A stretch of 64,000 nucleotides of DNA from Chryseobacterium kimseyorum (lineage in GTDB: Bacteria; Bacteroidota; Bacteroidia; Flavobacteriales; Weeksellaceae), in the NCBI RefSeq assembly GCF_025971945.1, contig NZ_JAPDHW010000001.1, positions 62,001 to 126,000 of the forward strand, written 5' to 3'. The notes under the pieces are model-generated. The model saw nothing but the letters and a program-made list of their open reading frames with translations. It was not told the origin of the DNA and did not search any database. Below are positions 1 to 9,650 of the stretch, in pieces. The first letter of the stretch is position 1. Every line of letters starts with the position of its first letter. The translations under genes and the position numbers were made by a program.

Positions 1-1959
1 AAATGAGAAAGTAGAACCTTCGTCCTTAGAACTCTGTACCTGAATAGTGCCACTATGTAGTTCGATAATTTCTTTACAAAGATAAAGTCCGATTCCGAAA
101 CCTGCGATAGATCTGCTGCTCATATCTTTTACCCGATAGTATCGGTCAAATATCCGCTCCTGATCTTCTGTAGAGATACCGATTCCTTTATCCTGAACGG
201 TCACCATCAGACTGTTATCAGCAATACTTACAAACTCCACAATGATCGATGCTTCGAAAGGGGAGTACTTAATTGCATTCCCGATCAGATTATGAATTAC
301 CTGTGAAATCTTTGCACGGTCTGCAACTACTTCTGTAGGACCTGGCGATTTGAAAATAAATTTTCTACTGTGATTTGTTGAGAACACTTCATCTTCAATT
401 TCTGAAAGCAGTAATTGGAAATCGAACGCTGTTTTCTCAATATGCAGCTGTCCGGAATCAAGTCTCGATACGTTAAGAAAACCATTAATCATACTGTTCA
501 TGTAATCTGCCTGCTTTAAACATTTTTCCAGTATGTTATACTGCTTAGAGTCTTCTTCATTGGAAGCCACTCTCTGCATAATCTGTATATAAGCTTTCAG
601 TGAAGTGAGTGGAGTTTTGAGTTCATGGCTGACCATGCCCATAAAATCATCTTTGCGCTCTTCTTCTTTCTTTTGCTTGGTGATATCTCTTAGAGTTCCA
701 TTGAGACTAAGCGGATTTCCATCCTGATCATAGAAAACTCTTCCACTGGCCTGTAGAAGCCTTATTTTTTTATCTGTATCGTTTTGAATTCTGTATTCTA
801 TAAAATAATGACCCTCAGAATCTCTATCAAGTGACTTGGAAATTGCTTTGATCACGCGGTCGCGATCCTCTGGCACGATCACCGCTAATGCAATGGATAA
901 ATCAATATTCTCTTCCGATGATAAACCGAACCAGTTTTTCAGCAATTTATTGCCCGAGAAGAGGTTCGTAGCAGGCTGGTAATAGAAAGTTGCAAGCTCT
1001 CCGGCATCGATAGCCAAAGCCAACATCGACTGGTCATTTTCATTCTTTCGCCGCTCTAAAACCTGCTGAGTTATTTCTTCAATAATAACCAGTACGCCGG
1101 AAATCTCACCTCGATCTGAGAAAATAGGCTGATAAATAGAGTTAACTATTGCTTCCCGCAATCCATCCTCATGATGCAGTCTTACTGTAAACTCAGTGTT
1201 GATCTTAGGTTTTCCACTTCTGAAAACTTCTTTTAGCCAAGTATTTACAGCCTGGCCGCGCAATTCTGGCCGTGCAGTCTCATGAGGCCGTCCAATAACT
1301 TCCGATTCTTTACGGCCCCAAATATTTAAGATGGCAGGATTGGCGATTTCAATAATATGATCAGATCCTTTAAGCATGGCGATTCCGACAGGAGCCTGTT
1401 CAATAATTGTCCGGATATATTCTCTGCTTTGATCGAGTTGTTTCAGAGAGTTGTTGAGCTCTTCGTTCGTGGAAGTGAGCTCTTCAAGCGTTGCAGCCAT
1501 TTCTTCATTTAGCGCATGTTCTCTTTCTTCTTTTTGCCTTAGCTGCTGCAGAAATTCACGTCTCGAGGTCACTTCAAGTGCTGTATTGAGTATGCACCAT
1601 GTTTTTTGATGACGATCGGTAAGTGCCTTATATTCGTAATCAAAATAATCCAATACTTCAACACCGTTTTTAATGAGTTTTGCAGGTGCTTCATGTATTG
1701 AATATGTTTTACCTGAACGCCAAACTTCCTGGAGGAGTGCCATAAATGGTTGTCCTTCCAGTTCCGGAATAGCCTCCATCAAGGGTTTACCTATCACAGA
1801 AGAGTCTTTGCCCCAAAGCGCCAACATTCCTTCATTGGCAAAACGTATGATCATATCTTCGCCCGAATAAATGGAGGTCGGTGCCGGAGAAGAGGCTAAG
1901 GCCTGAATGATCAGATCGAAGCTAAAGCTGTTATCGGACAAAGTTTCTTGCGTACTCAT
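1..1959 (-). CDS. PAS-domain sensor histidine kinase, 3' end outside the window
   Basis: The reading frame is open from an ATG at 1957-1959 to the left edge (653 codons, no stop), so the C-terminus is missing by a few residues only. Seen in order: a PAS domain (about residues 15-125), a coiled coil rich in E and L (about 130-175), a second PAS (178-290), a third PAS (305-425), a HisKA phosphoacceptor with the motif MVSHELKTPLTSL near residue 440, and an ATPase domain with NLIGNAIKYS (N box), DKGIGI (G1) and GFGIGLYL (G2). No membrane segment is visible, so it is probably cytoplasmic. The first two PAS domains share the GKP/EALPEL/GQPF style of the 898-residue kinase at 36996-39692, which suggests a paralogue. 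Ligand and partner regulator are unknown. Confidence 0.93.
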   Translation of the reverse strand, partial: MSTQETLSDNSFSFDLIIQALASSPAPTSIYSGEDMIIRFANEGMLALWGKDSSVIGKPLMEAIPELEGQPFMALLQEVWRSGKTYSIHEAPAKLIKNGVEVLDYFDYEYKALTDRHQKTWCILNTALEVTSRREFLQQLRQKEEREHALNEEMAATLEELTSTNEELNNSLKQLDQSREYIRTIIEQAPVGIAMLKGSDHIIEIANPAILNIWGRKESEVIGRPHETARPELRGQAVNTWLKEVFRSGKPKINTEFTVRLHHEDGLREAIVNSIYQPIFSDRGEISGVLVIIEEITQQVLERRKNENDQSMLALAIDAGELATFYYQPATNLFSGNKLLKNWFGLSSEENIDLSIALAVIVPEDRDRVIKAISKSLDRDSEGHYFIEYRIQNDTDKKIRLLQASGRVFYDQDGNPLSLNGTLRDITKQKKEEERKDDFMGMVSHELKTPLTSLKAYIQIMQRVASNEEDSKQYNILEKCLKQADYMNSMINGFLNVSRLDSGQLHIEKTAFDFQLLLSEIEDEVFSTNHSRKFIFKSPGPTEVVADRAKISQVIHNLIGNAIKYSPFEASIIVEFVSIADNSLMVTVQDKGIGISTEDQERIFDRYYRVKDMSSRSIAGFGIGLYLCKEIIELHSGTIQVQSSKDEGSTFSF

Positions 1960-2116
1960 AAGTTTGGCAAAGATATGCAAAAGTCTTTTTACTGACCGCA
2001 AACAGAGTTAAACGAAATGCGAGAAAATGTTACTTACTATACTGTTAAGTTATAAAATATACTTTGTTTCTTTTGTTAAAAAAATTTCCAGTCAATTATC
2101 TAATTCGGTCTTGTAG

Positions 2117-2971
2117 TTAAAAGATCTTCTCTTTAAATTGAGTAGGCGTCATGCCCATATTAGATTTAAAAAATTTTGAAAAACTGGCGTGATCATAGAA
2201 TCCAAGATCATATACAATATCTTTTACAGACATTTCAGAAACTTTAAGCAGCCGTTTTGCTTCGAGTAATATTCTATTGTGAATTAATGATGAAGCAGAT
2301 GTGTTGAGATTCTTTTTACAAATAATATTTAAATAATTTGCCGAAATATGAAGTTTCTCTGCGTAGAAAGAAACAGAGCGCTGATCTTTGAAATGAAGAT
2401 CGATTAAACTTGAAAATTTAGAAATAACAGGATTGGAGTGCTTGGTTTCATAATCTTTGAAACTCGGCTCAACAGACTTACTGATCATCAAACCAATGAT
2501 TTCACACCGCCTGTGTACCATCTCCCACAGAATATTCTGTTCTTCCATTTCTTTTTGAACGCAGTTAAATTCATATAACACAGACTGACAGAAATTCTCT
2601 GAAAGATTTATAACAGGATGATTCTGATAAAATAAAGACGAAAATCTAAGCGACGAGAGAAGGTTTTCAAACCAGGATCTGCTAATCATCAACTGATAAC
2701 CGATTGTTCCTTTTTCTATATTCCATTGATGGACCTGATCCGGGAAAACCAAATGGATTTGATGATCCTGAATCGGGTGGGAAACAAAATCTATGGTATG
2801 AGTTCCTTTTCCTTTTTTAAAAATATTAATGATGAAGAAATCGTGTTTGTGTGGCAGATCGATCGACCGTTCACCATGAAGCTCATTGAACAGAATCTGA
2901 CCTCCCGAATTTCCGTTGTCACTGAAATCCTGAATACCCAAAACGGGAAAGTGATCTGACTGCTGATTCAT
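2117..2971 (-). CDS. AraC family transcriptional regulator
   Basis: A 284-residue protein with an N-terminal cupin-like sensor part (the HKHDFFIINIFKKGKGTH segment near residues 37-55 is typical) and a C-terminal double helix-turn-helix from about residue 200. The second helix-turn-helix carries the family signature VKDIVYDLGFYDHASFSKFF followed by GMTPTQFK. It stands alone, transcribed leftward, with the kinase gene downstream in the same direction after about 150 bases. Its target is unknown; the neighbouring amidohydrolase gene is one candidate by position only. Confidence 0.9.
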   Translation of the reverse strand: MNQQSDHFPVLGIQDFSDNGNSGGQILFNELHGERSIDLPHKHDFFIINIFKKGKGTHTIDFVSHPIQDHQIHLVFPDQVHQWNIEKGTIGYQLMISRSWFENLLSSLRFSSLFYQNHPVINLSENFCQSVLYEFNCVQKEMEEQNILWEMVHRRCEIIGLMISKSVEPSFKDYETKHSNPVISKFSSLIDLHFKDQRSVSFYAEKLHISANYLNIICKKNLNTSASSLIHNRILLEAKRLLKVSEMSVKDIVYDLGFYDHASFSKFFKSNMGMTPTQFKEKIF

Positions 2972-3039
2972 CCTTACTGATTTTTGCTTAAAATTAGTAA
3001 AATTTAAAACAGAAATGCAGCCAGATGAAATTTCAGATC

Positions 3040-3708
3040 TTAAGACTCTAATATTTTCACAATTTCTTTAAAACCTAATGACTTGGAATGTTGTAAAGCT
3101 GTCACGCCATCTTTGTCAGGAATGTCAATGTTTGCACCTGCATTTTTTAGAATCTGAATGATCTGCTGATATTTTGTGCTTCCATCACCCAAAACTACAG
3201 CTTCCATAAGCGCGGTCCAACCCAGTCTGTTTACATGATCGATAGGGAAACCTTCCGTATCGGCGAGAACTGTGACGGTTTCCACATGACCTCTTTCGCA
3301 GGCTGGAATCAAAGCAGTTCCGTTATATCGGTTAAAAATATCGAATCGGGCTCCGTTCTGTAGGAATAATTTTACAATTTCTGTCTGTCCGCTGGCTCCT
3401 GCATATAAAAACGGACTGTCTTTCTGCACGTCTTGGAGATTCACGTCTGCTTTATACTGTGCAAGAAGTTTTACCATCTCTTTTTGTTTTCTGATTACCG
3501 CAATGAGTAAAAGTGATCTTCCGTTTTGATCGGTTGTATTGACGTTGCTGCCTTTTTCTAAGGCTTCTTTTACTTTTGTAATGTCATTTTTCATCACCAT
3601 GTTGACTAGATCTTCCTGCTGCATCCCTTTTATTTTTGAAGTTTGAACTGTATTTTTTTCGCAGGCACTGACACTGCAAAAAACGAATAGAAAAAATAAA
3701 ATTTTCAT
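3040..3708 (-). CDS. Ankyrin-repeat lipoprotein
   Basis: The 222-residue product begins with a lipoprotein signal (MKILFFLFVFCSVSAC, lipobox cysteine at residue 16). About five ankyrin repeats follow from residue 30 to the end, recognisable by segments such as NGTALIPACERGHVETV, GWTALMEAVVLGDG and DGVTALQHSKSLGFKEIV. It is therefore probably an exported lipid-anchored protein that binds other proteins. It starts 14 bases after the stop of the amidohydrolase gene and very likely shares its transcript, so the two may act together outside the cytoplasm. The partner is not deducible from sequence. Confidence 0.88.
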   Translation of the reverse strand: MKILFFLFVFCSVSACEKNTVQTSKIKGMQQEDLVNMVMKNDITKVKEALEKGSNVNTTDQNGRSLLLIAVIRKQKEMVKLLAQYKADVNLQDVQKDSPFLYAGASGQTEIVKLFLQNGARFDIFNRYNGTALIPACERGHVETVTVLADTEGFPIDHVNRLGWTALMEAVVLGDGSTKYQQIIQILKNAGANIDIPDKDGVTALQHSKSLGFKEIVKILES

Positions 3709-3722
3709 TGATTTTAATTTAG

Positions 3723-5003
3723 TTAAAAAACGATGTTTCCCTGATGAATCAATGATTTCACATCGGATATTCTAGAAACTGCTTCGGCCGAACAGCTTGC
3801 ATCCAGAAAGACCAGAGTCGCATCGTCGCCAACCTTTGGCCATTGCTGATTGCCCTGATCGTCCAGTGGAAGAACATTTGCTGTCGCCAGTTTTAAACAT
3901 CTCGATAACATAAATTCTGTGGACTGGCCATAGAGTTGTGCGTAGAGGTTGGCTTTCTCCAATACACTTCCGATACCATACGTATTCCAGTGATCGACAA
4001 TGCTGTCGTTTCCTGTGTAGACTGTTACTCCATGATTTTGTAAGGTAAGAAGCGGCATAATGAGATTTCCAAAAGGAATGGTAGAAGCGATTCCGACTTT
4101 TGCATCTCCTAATTTTTCGGCGATTTCTTCCTGCTTGTTTTTATCTAATTTACCTAAAATAAAACAGTGACTCAGAAAAGTTTTCCCTTTTAAAGCAGGA
4201 TTTTCGTTGACCTTATCAATCAGATATTCCACTGTTTTCAAGCCGGATTCTCCCGTTTCGTGCAAGTGAATATCGATTCCTTTTTGATGGTCTAATGCCA
4301 GCTGCACTGTGAAATCAAGCGTCTTTTCAATCGCTCCATCAATGGTGTAAGGATCTACACCACCAATGAAATCGATGTCCATGGTTGCGGCTTCCTTCAG
4401 ATACGGGACTGAATTTTTATAAAAGACACCATGCTGCGGAAACGCAACCAACTCTGCACCAAAAGTTTTCTTCTTATTTTCTAATGCTATCTGCAGATTT
4501 TTCAGTGAATCTAATTTTGAAGTCGGTTCAATGTTCACGTGGCTTCTGGCAAAAGAAGTCCCTTTGGAATGTAGCAGTTCAATCATCTTTTCTGCTTTTT
4601 GGGTAGACGTTTTAAGAAGTTCGGGCATCAGTTTTTCTTCCAGCTCAATCATTCCTTTTACACCGCCTTTTCTTTTTCTTACTGCCTGCCACTTGTCGCC
4701 GTAGAAGGTTTTATCTAGATGGATGTGCATATCTTTAAAAGCCGGAAGCATTAGAAATCCTTTTACATCAATTGCTTTTGCATTGGCATTGTTTGGCGAT
4801 ATATTGATGATCTTACCGTTTTCAATTTCGATGAGAAACAAATCCGTCTTTGTTGAGATGACTTCATTTTCTTCATATTCAAAACCAATTTCTAGTCGGA
4901 CATTTTTTAGAATTAGTTTTCTACTTGCTGTTATATTTTCATCACTAAAAATAGAAGGTGCTGCCATAATATTTGGGGTTAATGTAAGACTAGCCATTGC
5001 CAA
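3723..5003 (-). CDS. Amidohydrolase, cytosine deaminase-like, probably exported
   Basis: A metal-dependent hydrolase of the amidohydrolase superfamily, nearest in style to cytosine deaminase/AtzC-type enzymes. Metal ligands visible are the HIHLDK motif, HIHLHETG, a later LSHCF histidine and the aspartate in GNDSIVDHW. The only ATG is at 5003 (426 residues), but the frame stays open upstream and encodes ISRKDFLKNSALAMASLTL, which resembles a Tat export signal. That signal would begin at an ATA codon at 5040-5042 (a further 13 residues); no ATG lies between there and the in-frame TAG at 5058-5060. Either a rare start is used or the start codon has mutated. A promoter-like box lies at 5069-5076. 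The substrate cannot be named. Confidence 0.85.
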   Translation of the reverse strand: MAMASLTLTPNIMAAPSIFSDENITASRKLILKNVRLEIGFEYEENEVISTKTDLFLIEIENGKIINISPNNANAKAIDVKGFLMLPAFKDMHIHLDKTFYGDKWQAVRKRKGGVKGMIELEEKLMPELLKTSTQKAEKMIELLHSKGTSFARSHVNIEPTSKLDSLKNLQIALENKKKTFGAELVAFPQHGVFYKNSVPYLKEAATMDIDFIGGVDPYTIDGAIEKTLDFTVQLALDHQKGIDIHLHETGESGLKTVEYLIDKVNENPALKGKTFLSHCFILGKLDKNKQEEIAEKLGDAKVGIASTIPFGNLIMPLLTLQNHGVTVYTGNDSIVDHWNTYGIGSVLEKANLYAQLYGQSTEFMLSRCLKLATANVLPLDDQGNQQWPKVGDDATLVFLDASCSAEAVSRISDVKSLIHQGNIVF

Positions 5004-5068
5004 TGCTGAGTTTTTAAGAAAATCTTTGCGTGATATATCGTTTAATCTGCTCTACAATTTATTTTATA

Positions 5069-5076
5069 CAAAATTA
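5069..5076 (-). promoter_or_regulatory. Bacteroidota-type -7 box upstream of the amidohydrolase
   Basis: Read leftward the sequence is TAATTTTG, an exact match to the TAnnTTTG box, with TTG about 18 bases upstream as a -33 element. Transcription from here would start near 5062, only about 20 bases before the upstream ATA codon but about 60 bases before the ATG at 5003. Confidence 0.5.
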
Positions 5077-5227
5077 TAAACAGATAAAATCTTACAAGTG
5101 TACAGTTTATACAATTGTTTGTACAATTTATTAAAAATAAAACAGCTCAGACGGCAAGGACAGGTTTGATCAGAAAAATGTGCAGAAAACAATGCAGAAA
5201 ATATATTTCTGCCGAATTTTCAAACCT

Positions 5228-5947
5228 TCATCTTCTCAAAAATTCCTTTAAAAAAGTAAAAAAAGCTGGTGAAAAGATTATTATTGCCAACACACCTAAA
5301 AATTTCAAAATGATGATCAGGAATTGAAAATAAAACGAGTACGGACTGGAGAAATAATCCAGTGGAATGAATAATTTGCTCATGGTTTTGTTCTTTATCA
5401 AGATTTTATACTCTCTGTTCTTAATGTGGTTTTGTAATGCTTTTTCCAACAGATTTTTATAATTCTCTTTATTGCTTTCGGTATTCCATATCTGGTTTGA
5501 GTAATGGGCTACTGCATCTCTGGTGTAGTATTCGTAGCGCTTTCCGTCCACCGTGTAAGCATAACTGATCATGGCGGTTGCTGAAGAGGCAGAGTTTTTG
5601 GTTGTGGGCGTCCAATCTGTTTTGAAACTTGTTATTTTGCCGTCAACTTCTTGCCAATTGGGATGAAAAAATTTGAAACTTTCAAATTGAAGTCTTGGCG
5701 AGAGCGACAGAATCACAGACAGAAACAAATAAACACCAAACGAAACAAGGAAAAACTTTTTGGTAATTCTAATGTTTCTGTATAAACCTAAATAAAAAAT
5801 CGGCGTAAGAACAAAGGTTCCCACGATGACAAAAAGTGGACTCGTCAGAAAAAATATCAAATATAAAATCGGCCCAAGATACCTTGAGGCGAAATTCTCA
5901 GTGGTCTTTTTGGTTTCTTGCAGATAATCGTGATTTCTATTGATCAT
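5228..5947 (-). CDS. Membrane protein, DUF3592-like
   Basis: A 239-residue protein with two closely spaced membrane segments near the N-terminus (about residues 27-52 and 62-85), a soluble domain of about 110 residues and a last membrane segment near 205-228. The soluble part contains the pattern SYAYTVDGKRYEY, then a stretch of NREYKILIKNK, which recalls DUF3592 proteins that display a small beta-rich domain outside the membrane. No catalytic residues are evident. It is flanked by apparently unrelated single genes and its role is unknown. Confidence 0.75.
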   Translation of the reverse strand: MINRNHDYLQETKKTTENFASRYLGPILYLIFFLTSPLFVIVGTFVLTPIFYLGLYRNIRITKKFFLVSFGVYLFLSVILSLSPRLQFESFKFFHPNWQEVDGKITSFKTDWTPTTKNSASSATAMISYAYTVDGKRYEYYTRDAVAHYSNQIWNTESNKENYKNLLEKALQNHIKNREYKILIKNKTMSKLFIPLDYFSSPYSFYFQFLIIILKFLGVLAIIIFSPAFFTFLKEFLRR

Positions 5948-6045
5948 TGATATTAAAGATTATACATACTACTCGAAATCAAATTTTTTTCGTGTTTTCA
6001 TCATTACTTAGTTCTTTGTTTAAATTGTAAGTCAACTCATCCCAT

Positions 6046-6255
6046 TTATGTCAAGCAAATCACTGTCAATCCATAAAAGTTCATCCTTCTTACCGCCTTA
6101 GCTTTCCCTTCCGTAGGTATTTTTTTTTCACCAACTTTTGGCAGAGTTTTGTAGATGGTGAGATAATCAGTGGCTGCTTCATTCATAGATATTTCTTTCA
6201 GATCACTCAGCTCAAGGCAAATAACTGAATTTTCTGTAATATTACTGATCCGCAA
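6046..6255 (-). CDS. Possible small protein of 69 residues
   Basis: A short open frame in an otherwise empty 455-base interval (5948-6402). Its C-terminal half (IYKTLPKVGEKKIPTEGKA) has protein-like composition with alternating charge, but there is no recognisable domain, ribosome binding site or promoter. It may be a real small protein or a fragment. Nothing else supportable is visible in the interval. Confidence 0.25.
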   Translation of the reverse strand: MRISNITENSVICLELSDLKEISMNEAATDYLTIYKTLPKVGEKKIPTEGKAKAVRRMNFYGLTVICLT

Positions 6256-6402
6256 TTGATTTTTCTGTCATTAGCAGTTTATAACAGTTTCAATTCATCC
6301 TGTTTAATTATCAAAGTCTTATCTTAAATTATGTAATCGGCATCAATAAGCTGATTACTAATTTAAATTTCGGGTTCAATAAATCTTTATTGAAGAATGT
6401 AT

Positions 6403-7026
6403 TTATTCTCGCTCAATACTGTAGATTTTCCCAAAATCACTCTTAGAACTTTCTTTCATTGAATTGATTTGAGCCTTGGTGAATTTAATCGTTTCATCTG
6501 AATAGTCATTTTTATATTTCCTCTGCAGTTCGGATAATTTCATGTACTTTTCCGCCACCTTATTATGTGGTTTGAAAATTAAGGTATCACTTTTTACTTC
6601 AGAAACTTTATAAAGCGTATAGTTGCCGTTTTTCTCGATTCTATAGACATCATTTACTGCTGGATTGGCCAGATATTTAGTCTCATTCATTGAATTGGTG
6701 AAAACTCCGTAAATAATCACGCAGAATATTAAGCCAATAATAAACAATCCAAAGTAATGGGTAATTGGTCTTTTTGCGCTCGCAGATGCATTGGCATAAT
6801 CCTGCTTCATCTTTGGGCTCATTTCATGTGCATACAGCACTTGTTTGCAGTGGCTGCACTGGCTGATTCCTTTTTTCGATGTGGGAAAAATAGGAATCCA
6901 GAAAATATGAAAGTATCGCGCTATAAAAGCAAAAGTAACACTGCCTTTTGTATGGCAGTATTCGCAGTCATAGGATTGAGTTTCCTTTGGGACTAATGTT
7001 TTGGCTCGTGTTCCGAAAATGATCAT
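6403..7026 (-). CDS. Zinc-ribbon membrane protein
   Basis: A 207-residue protein. The N-terminal half carries two CxxC pairs (CEYCHTKGS near residue 21 and CSHCKQVLY near residue 56) that should form a zinc ribbon of the kind found in small bacterial zinc-ribbon proteins. A single membrane segment follows (THYFGLFIIGLIFCVIIYG, about residues 88-107), then a charged domain of about 95 residues. The predicted topology places the zinc ribbon in the cytoplasm. No operon partner is apparent. Confidence 0.75.
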   Translation of the reverse strand: MIIFGTRAKTLVPKETQSYDCEYCHTKGSVTFAFIARYFHIFWIPIFPTSKKGISQCSHCKQVLYAHEMSPKMKQDYANASASAKRPITHYFGLFIIGLIFCVIIYGVFTNSMNETKYLANPAVNDVYRIEKNGNYTLYKVSEVKSDTLIFKPHNKVAEKYMKLSELQRKYKNDYSDETIKFTKAQINSMKESSKSDFGKIYSIERE

Positions 7027-7251
7027 AGTGTATTTTTTTTAGTGTTTTTAATAATTGAAATTTTTTTGATCTGACTTTTATTTTCCCTGAAAAAAATCCT
7101 GATCGCTGACAGATATGGAATTTTTTATTTTGTTATTATCACTAAGATTTCTGATTATAATCAAATGCTGATTATTCATTACAGCAGGTACTTATAAAAA
7201 ATGAATAAAAGTCGTATTACCTTCTGTTAAAAAATTGTCTGCAGAAGTTTT

Positions 7252-7926
7252 TTAATTGCCTTTGGTCGGTTGAACATCAGTAGCGTCAGCTTTTGAACTT
7301 TTTGCTAAATAGTTGAGTATATCACGTTTAAAATTCTCTGTCACAAATATCTTTTGAATAGTATAGTTAAAGAGATTGTCAATACCTTTTGAGAATTGGG
7401 TGATAAATTTCTGTTTATTTATCTTATCTAAAGAATCGAATGTGAAGGTTAATTTTGCTGAATTTTCTTCTGATCCTTCAACCGTGATTTTCCATTTAAG
7501 TATTCCGTTTTTAGAAAATGAATTGTTGATAATTGGTTTGATAGGATGTTTGAGCACCTCCGCATTATATTCCCCTTTGAATAGCATTAAAATGTTCGCT
7601 TTCACAGATTTCTCTTTCACAGCTTTCTGATAGGCATTTAAATTCGTTACGATAACAGCGGATTCGTAAATTTTGTTCTCAGAAAGATAAAATGTAGTGC
7701 TATTATTGCTTTTGGTGACAGATTCGATTTTCGTTTTATTAAGCGAATGATCAGTAAGATGATGATCGTTAAAATTATTAAAATATCTTACAATTTTTTC
7801 TGCAGGTAATTTTACTATTTCTGTTTGACTGTTATTAATGATTTCCTGCCCGTAGGAAAATGAACTTGAGAATACCATTACTAAAGCAATTGATAATCTA
7901 CAAACAATACTTAATCTGTTTTTCAT
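7252..7926 (-). CDS. Secreted protein of unknown function
   Basis: I chose the ATG at 7926 because the sequence from there (MKNRLSIVCRLSIALVMVFS, then SYGQ) is a clean signal peptide; a longer frame to 7989 would bury it behind 21 extra charged residues. The mature protein of about 200 residues is rich in K, N, S and T and has no domain I recognise. The segment KANILMLFKGEYN and later LTFTFDSLDKINKQ suggest a beta-rich fold. It is transcribed leftward as a single gene. Confidence 0.65.
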   Translation of the reverse strand: MKNRLSIVCRLSIALVMVFSSSFSYGQEIINNSQTEIVKLPAEKIVRYFNNFNDHHLTDHSLNKTKIESVTKSNNSTTFYLSENKIYESAVIVTNLNAYQKAVKEKSVKANILMLFKGEYNAEVLKHPIKPIINNSFSKNGILKWKITVEGSEENSAKLTFTFDSLDKINKQKFITQFSKGIDNLFNYTIQKIFVTENFKRDILNYLAKSSKADATDVQPTKGN

Positions 7927-8126
7927 TTTTTTGTGTTTGGATAGTATTTTGACCACCGAAGCGTTAAGTCTAATCCGGCTTGGTTTCATTTTTTAACTAG
8001 TTATAAAGATAAAAAAAATCAGCCAATCTGCAAAAGATTTCACCTGAAGAAGAATAACATGTATTTGTAAAAATGGTCATTGTTCTAAATGTACGGCTAC
8101 TTAAGGAGTTTCCAACGATGGTCTTC

Positions 8127-8663
8127 TTATCGTTTCGCTCTTTTTGCTGATGGGATATTGACAACTCCGCATCCATCAACGAGCCAGTTTCCATTTTCTT
8201 CAACCATCTTTATAGTAAGTTTAAAATCTGGCCAGTCAATTCCCCGAACGATCATAAAGTCTGTATTATCAAGCTGCTCAATTTCAAAACCTTTGTCGGG
8301 ATGGTCCTGACCGTTGACTATTGGGTCAAAATCAATTCCCAGTTCAGGATCAGCTTTGTTGGCATCGTCAATTATTTTTTTTAGTTCAATTCTAAATTTT
8401 TTTGTGGTTAAATTATTTGAACTCACCCATTCAAGCATATCAACTCCCTGATTCAATTTATTTGAGTTTTCAATATACCCGTTGATAAAGGACAGAGCAG
8501 AAATTGCTTTTTCTCTGTCTATCCTGATTTCATTGGGTTCCGCATTGATGGTTTTTGCCTGGATTTCTGTGGGAATATAATTTTTTTCTACGAGCTTAGA
8601 CTTTTCACTCTTTTCGCAGGAAATGAAAATGACGGAGACTGCTATAGATAATTGTTTAATCAT
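8127..8663 (-). CDS. Lipoprotein resembling DUF3828 proteins
   Basis: The start is taken at the ATG at 8663, giving 178 residues that open with MIKQLSIAVSVIFISCEKSE, a lipoprotein signal with the cysteine at residue 16. The frame extends upstream to 9020, but that part overlaps the rightward gene at 8869 and has no coding character. The C-terminal 120 residues contain DFDPIVNGQDHPDKGFE and end with NWLVDGCGVVNIP, a pattern I associate with DUF3828-type proteins, whose function is not established. It is divergent to the PPOX-fold gene. Confidence 0.75.
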   Translation of the reverse strand: MIKQLSIAVSVIFISCEKSEKSKLVEKNYIPTEIQAKTINAEPNEIRIDREKAISALSFINGYIENSNKLNQGVDMLEWVSSNNLTTKKFRIELKKIIDDANKADPELGIDFDPIVNGQDHPDKGFEIEQLDNTDFMIVRGIDWPDFKLTIKMVEENGNWLVDGCGVVNIPSAKRAKR

Positions 8664-8868
8664 GTTGATGAATTTTAAATTGACAAAATGAACAAGAACT
8701 TGGGTACTGCGAAAATTGAAGCAGATACTTTTACCTAAAGTACAAAATTTCAACTGACGAAGAAAATTTGAATGAAAGACTTTTCGCTCATATCGGTACG
8801 TGTTTTGGTTAAGACACAGGACGGGATGCCCCGTAAATTTAACACCAAAACAAATAAGAATATTTAAA

Positions 8869-9288
8869 ATGAAAAAAGCATCACTGAAAACAATCGCAGA
8901 AAAAATGAAAGACCTCGACTTCTGCATGATGACCACAACAGACGGAAGACAGGTTGTACATTCAAGACCAATGAGCAACAATGGTAAAGTGGAGTATGAT
9001 GGAGACTCATGGTTTTTCACATTTGAAGACAGTAATAGGGTCCGTCAAATCGAGAAAGATGACAAGGTAAGTCTGGTATATCAGACTGACGATATGCTGT
9101 TCATCGAGTGTTACGGTACCGCAACGATTACCAAGGATAAGGAAACTCTGGAAGATAAGTGGGTTGACGGTCTTGAACAATGGTTTCCGGAGGGTATAGA
9201 AACGCCTGGTATCTGTTTGATTAAAGTAACTTCAAAACGCGTAACATTCTGGCACAAAGAGGAGGAGGGAGAATATGTTTCTTCTTAA
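8869..9288 (+). CDS. PPOX-fold flavin-binding protein (general stress protein 26-like)
   Basis: A 139-residue protein from the ATG at 8869; an upstream in-frame start at 8800 adds 23 residues without family resemblance. The N-terminus (LDFCMMTTTDGRQVVHSRPM) is typical of the pyridoxamine 5'-phosphate oxidase split-barrel fold, followed by SWFFTFEDSNRVRQIEKD, which matches the short stress-protein 26 subgroup. Such proteins bind FMN or related flavins; the substrate is generally unknown. A strong terminator lies downstream at 9465-9499, but about 180 bases away. Confidence 0.88.
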   Translation: MKKASLKTIAEKMKDLDFCMMTTTDGRQVVHSRPMSNNGKVEYDGDSWFFTFEDSNRVRQIEKDDKVSLVYQTDDMLFIECYGTATITKDKETLEDKWVDGLEQWFPEGIETPGICLIKVTSKRVTFWHKEEEGEYVSS

Positions 9289-9464
9289 ATTGAATCAATT
9301 TTAAAGAATATTCCTGTAATCATTTTTAGTGGAAACAGCAGATTTTCAACTTCTGAACTTCTTCCTTTAAACTTATTTCTTAAAACTGATTTTACGTCAT
9401 TTTACAGATTGCAGGATTCTATTCTGAGAAAGTTCAACACACTTTTAGGTTAAAATATCTTTCT

Positions 9465-9499
9465 AAAACCCGCCACAGATTTTTTCATGGCGGGTTTTT
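9465..9499 (+). terminator. Rho-independent terminator
   Basis: Inverted repeat AAAACCCGCCA / TGGCGGGTTTT with a 12-base loop and a T run on the right; the A run on the left means it could also work leftward. Confidence 0.8.
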
Positions 9500-9642
9500 G
9501 CATTTGCTTAAATATTTCTTCAATTACAATTTCAGTATCCTTTAGAATAAAGAATTACCCTTGTTTTTAATCTGTTTAAATGAGCAAATTATCAGCAAAT
9601 ATGTGATTATTTATTTAAAGCCTGAAAGAAAAACCATTTACT

Positions 9643-9650
9643 TATATTTG
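9643..9650 (+). promoter_or_regulatory. TAnnTTTG promoter box of the PIG-L operon
   Basis: The sequence TATATTTG matches the Bacteroidota -7 consensus exactly. Predicted initiation near 9657 leaves a leader of about 13 bases before the ATG at 9670. A matching -33 TTG is not obvious. Confidence 0.5.

Noticed and set aside
1673..1870. 65-residue rightward frame
   Set aside because: It lies antisense to the PAS kinase gene that covers the left edge and has no independent support.
8664..9020. N-terminal extension of the lipoprotein gene at 8127
   Set aside because: It would hide a good lipoprotein signal inside the protein and overlaps the opposite-strand PPOX-fold gene.
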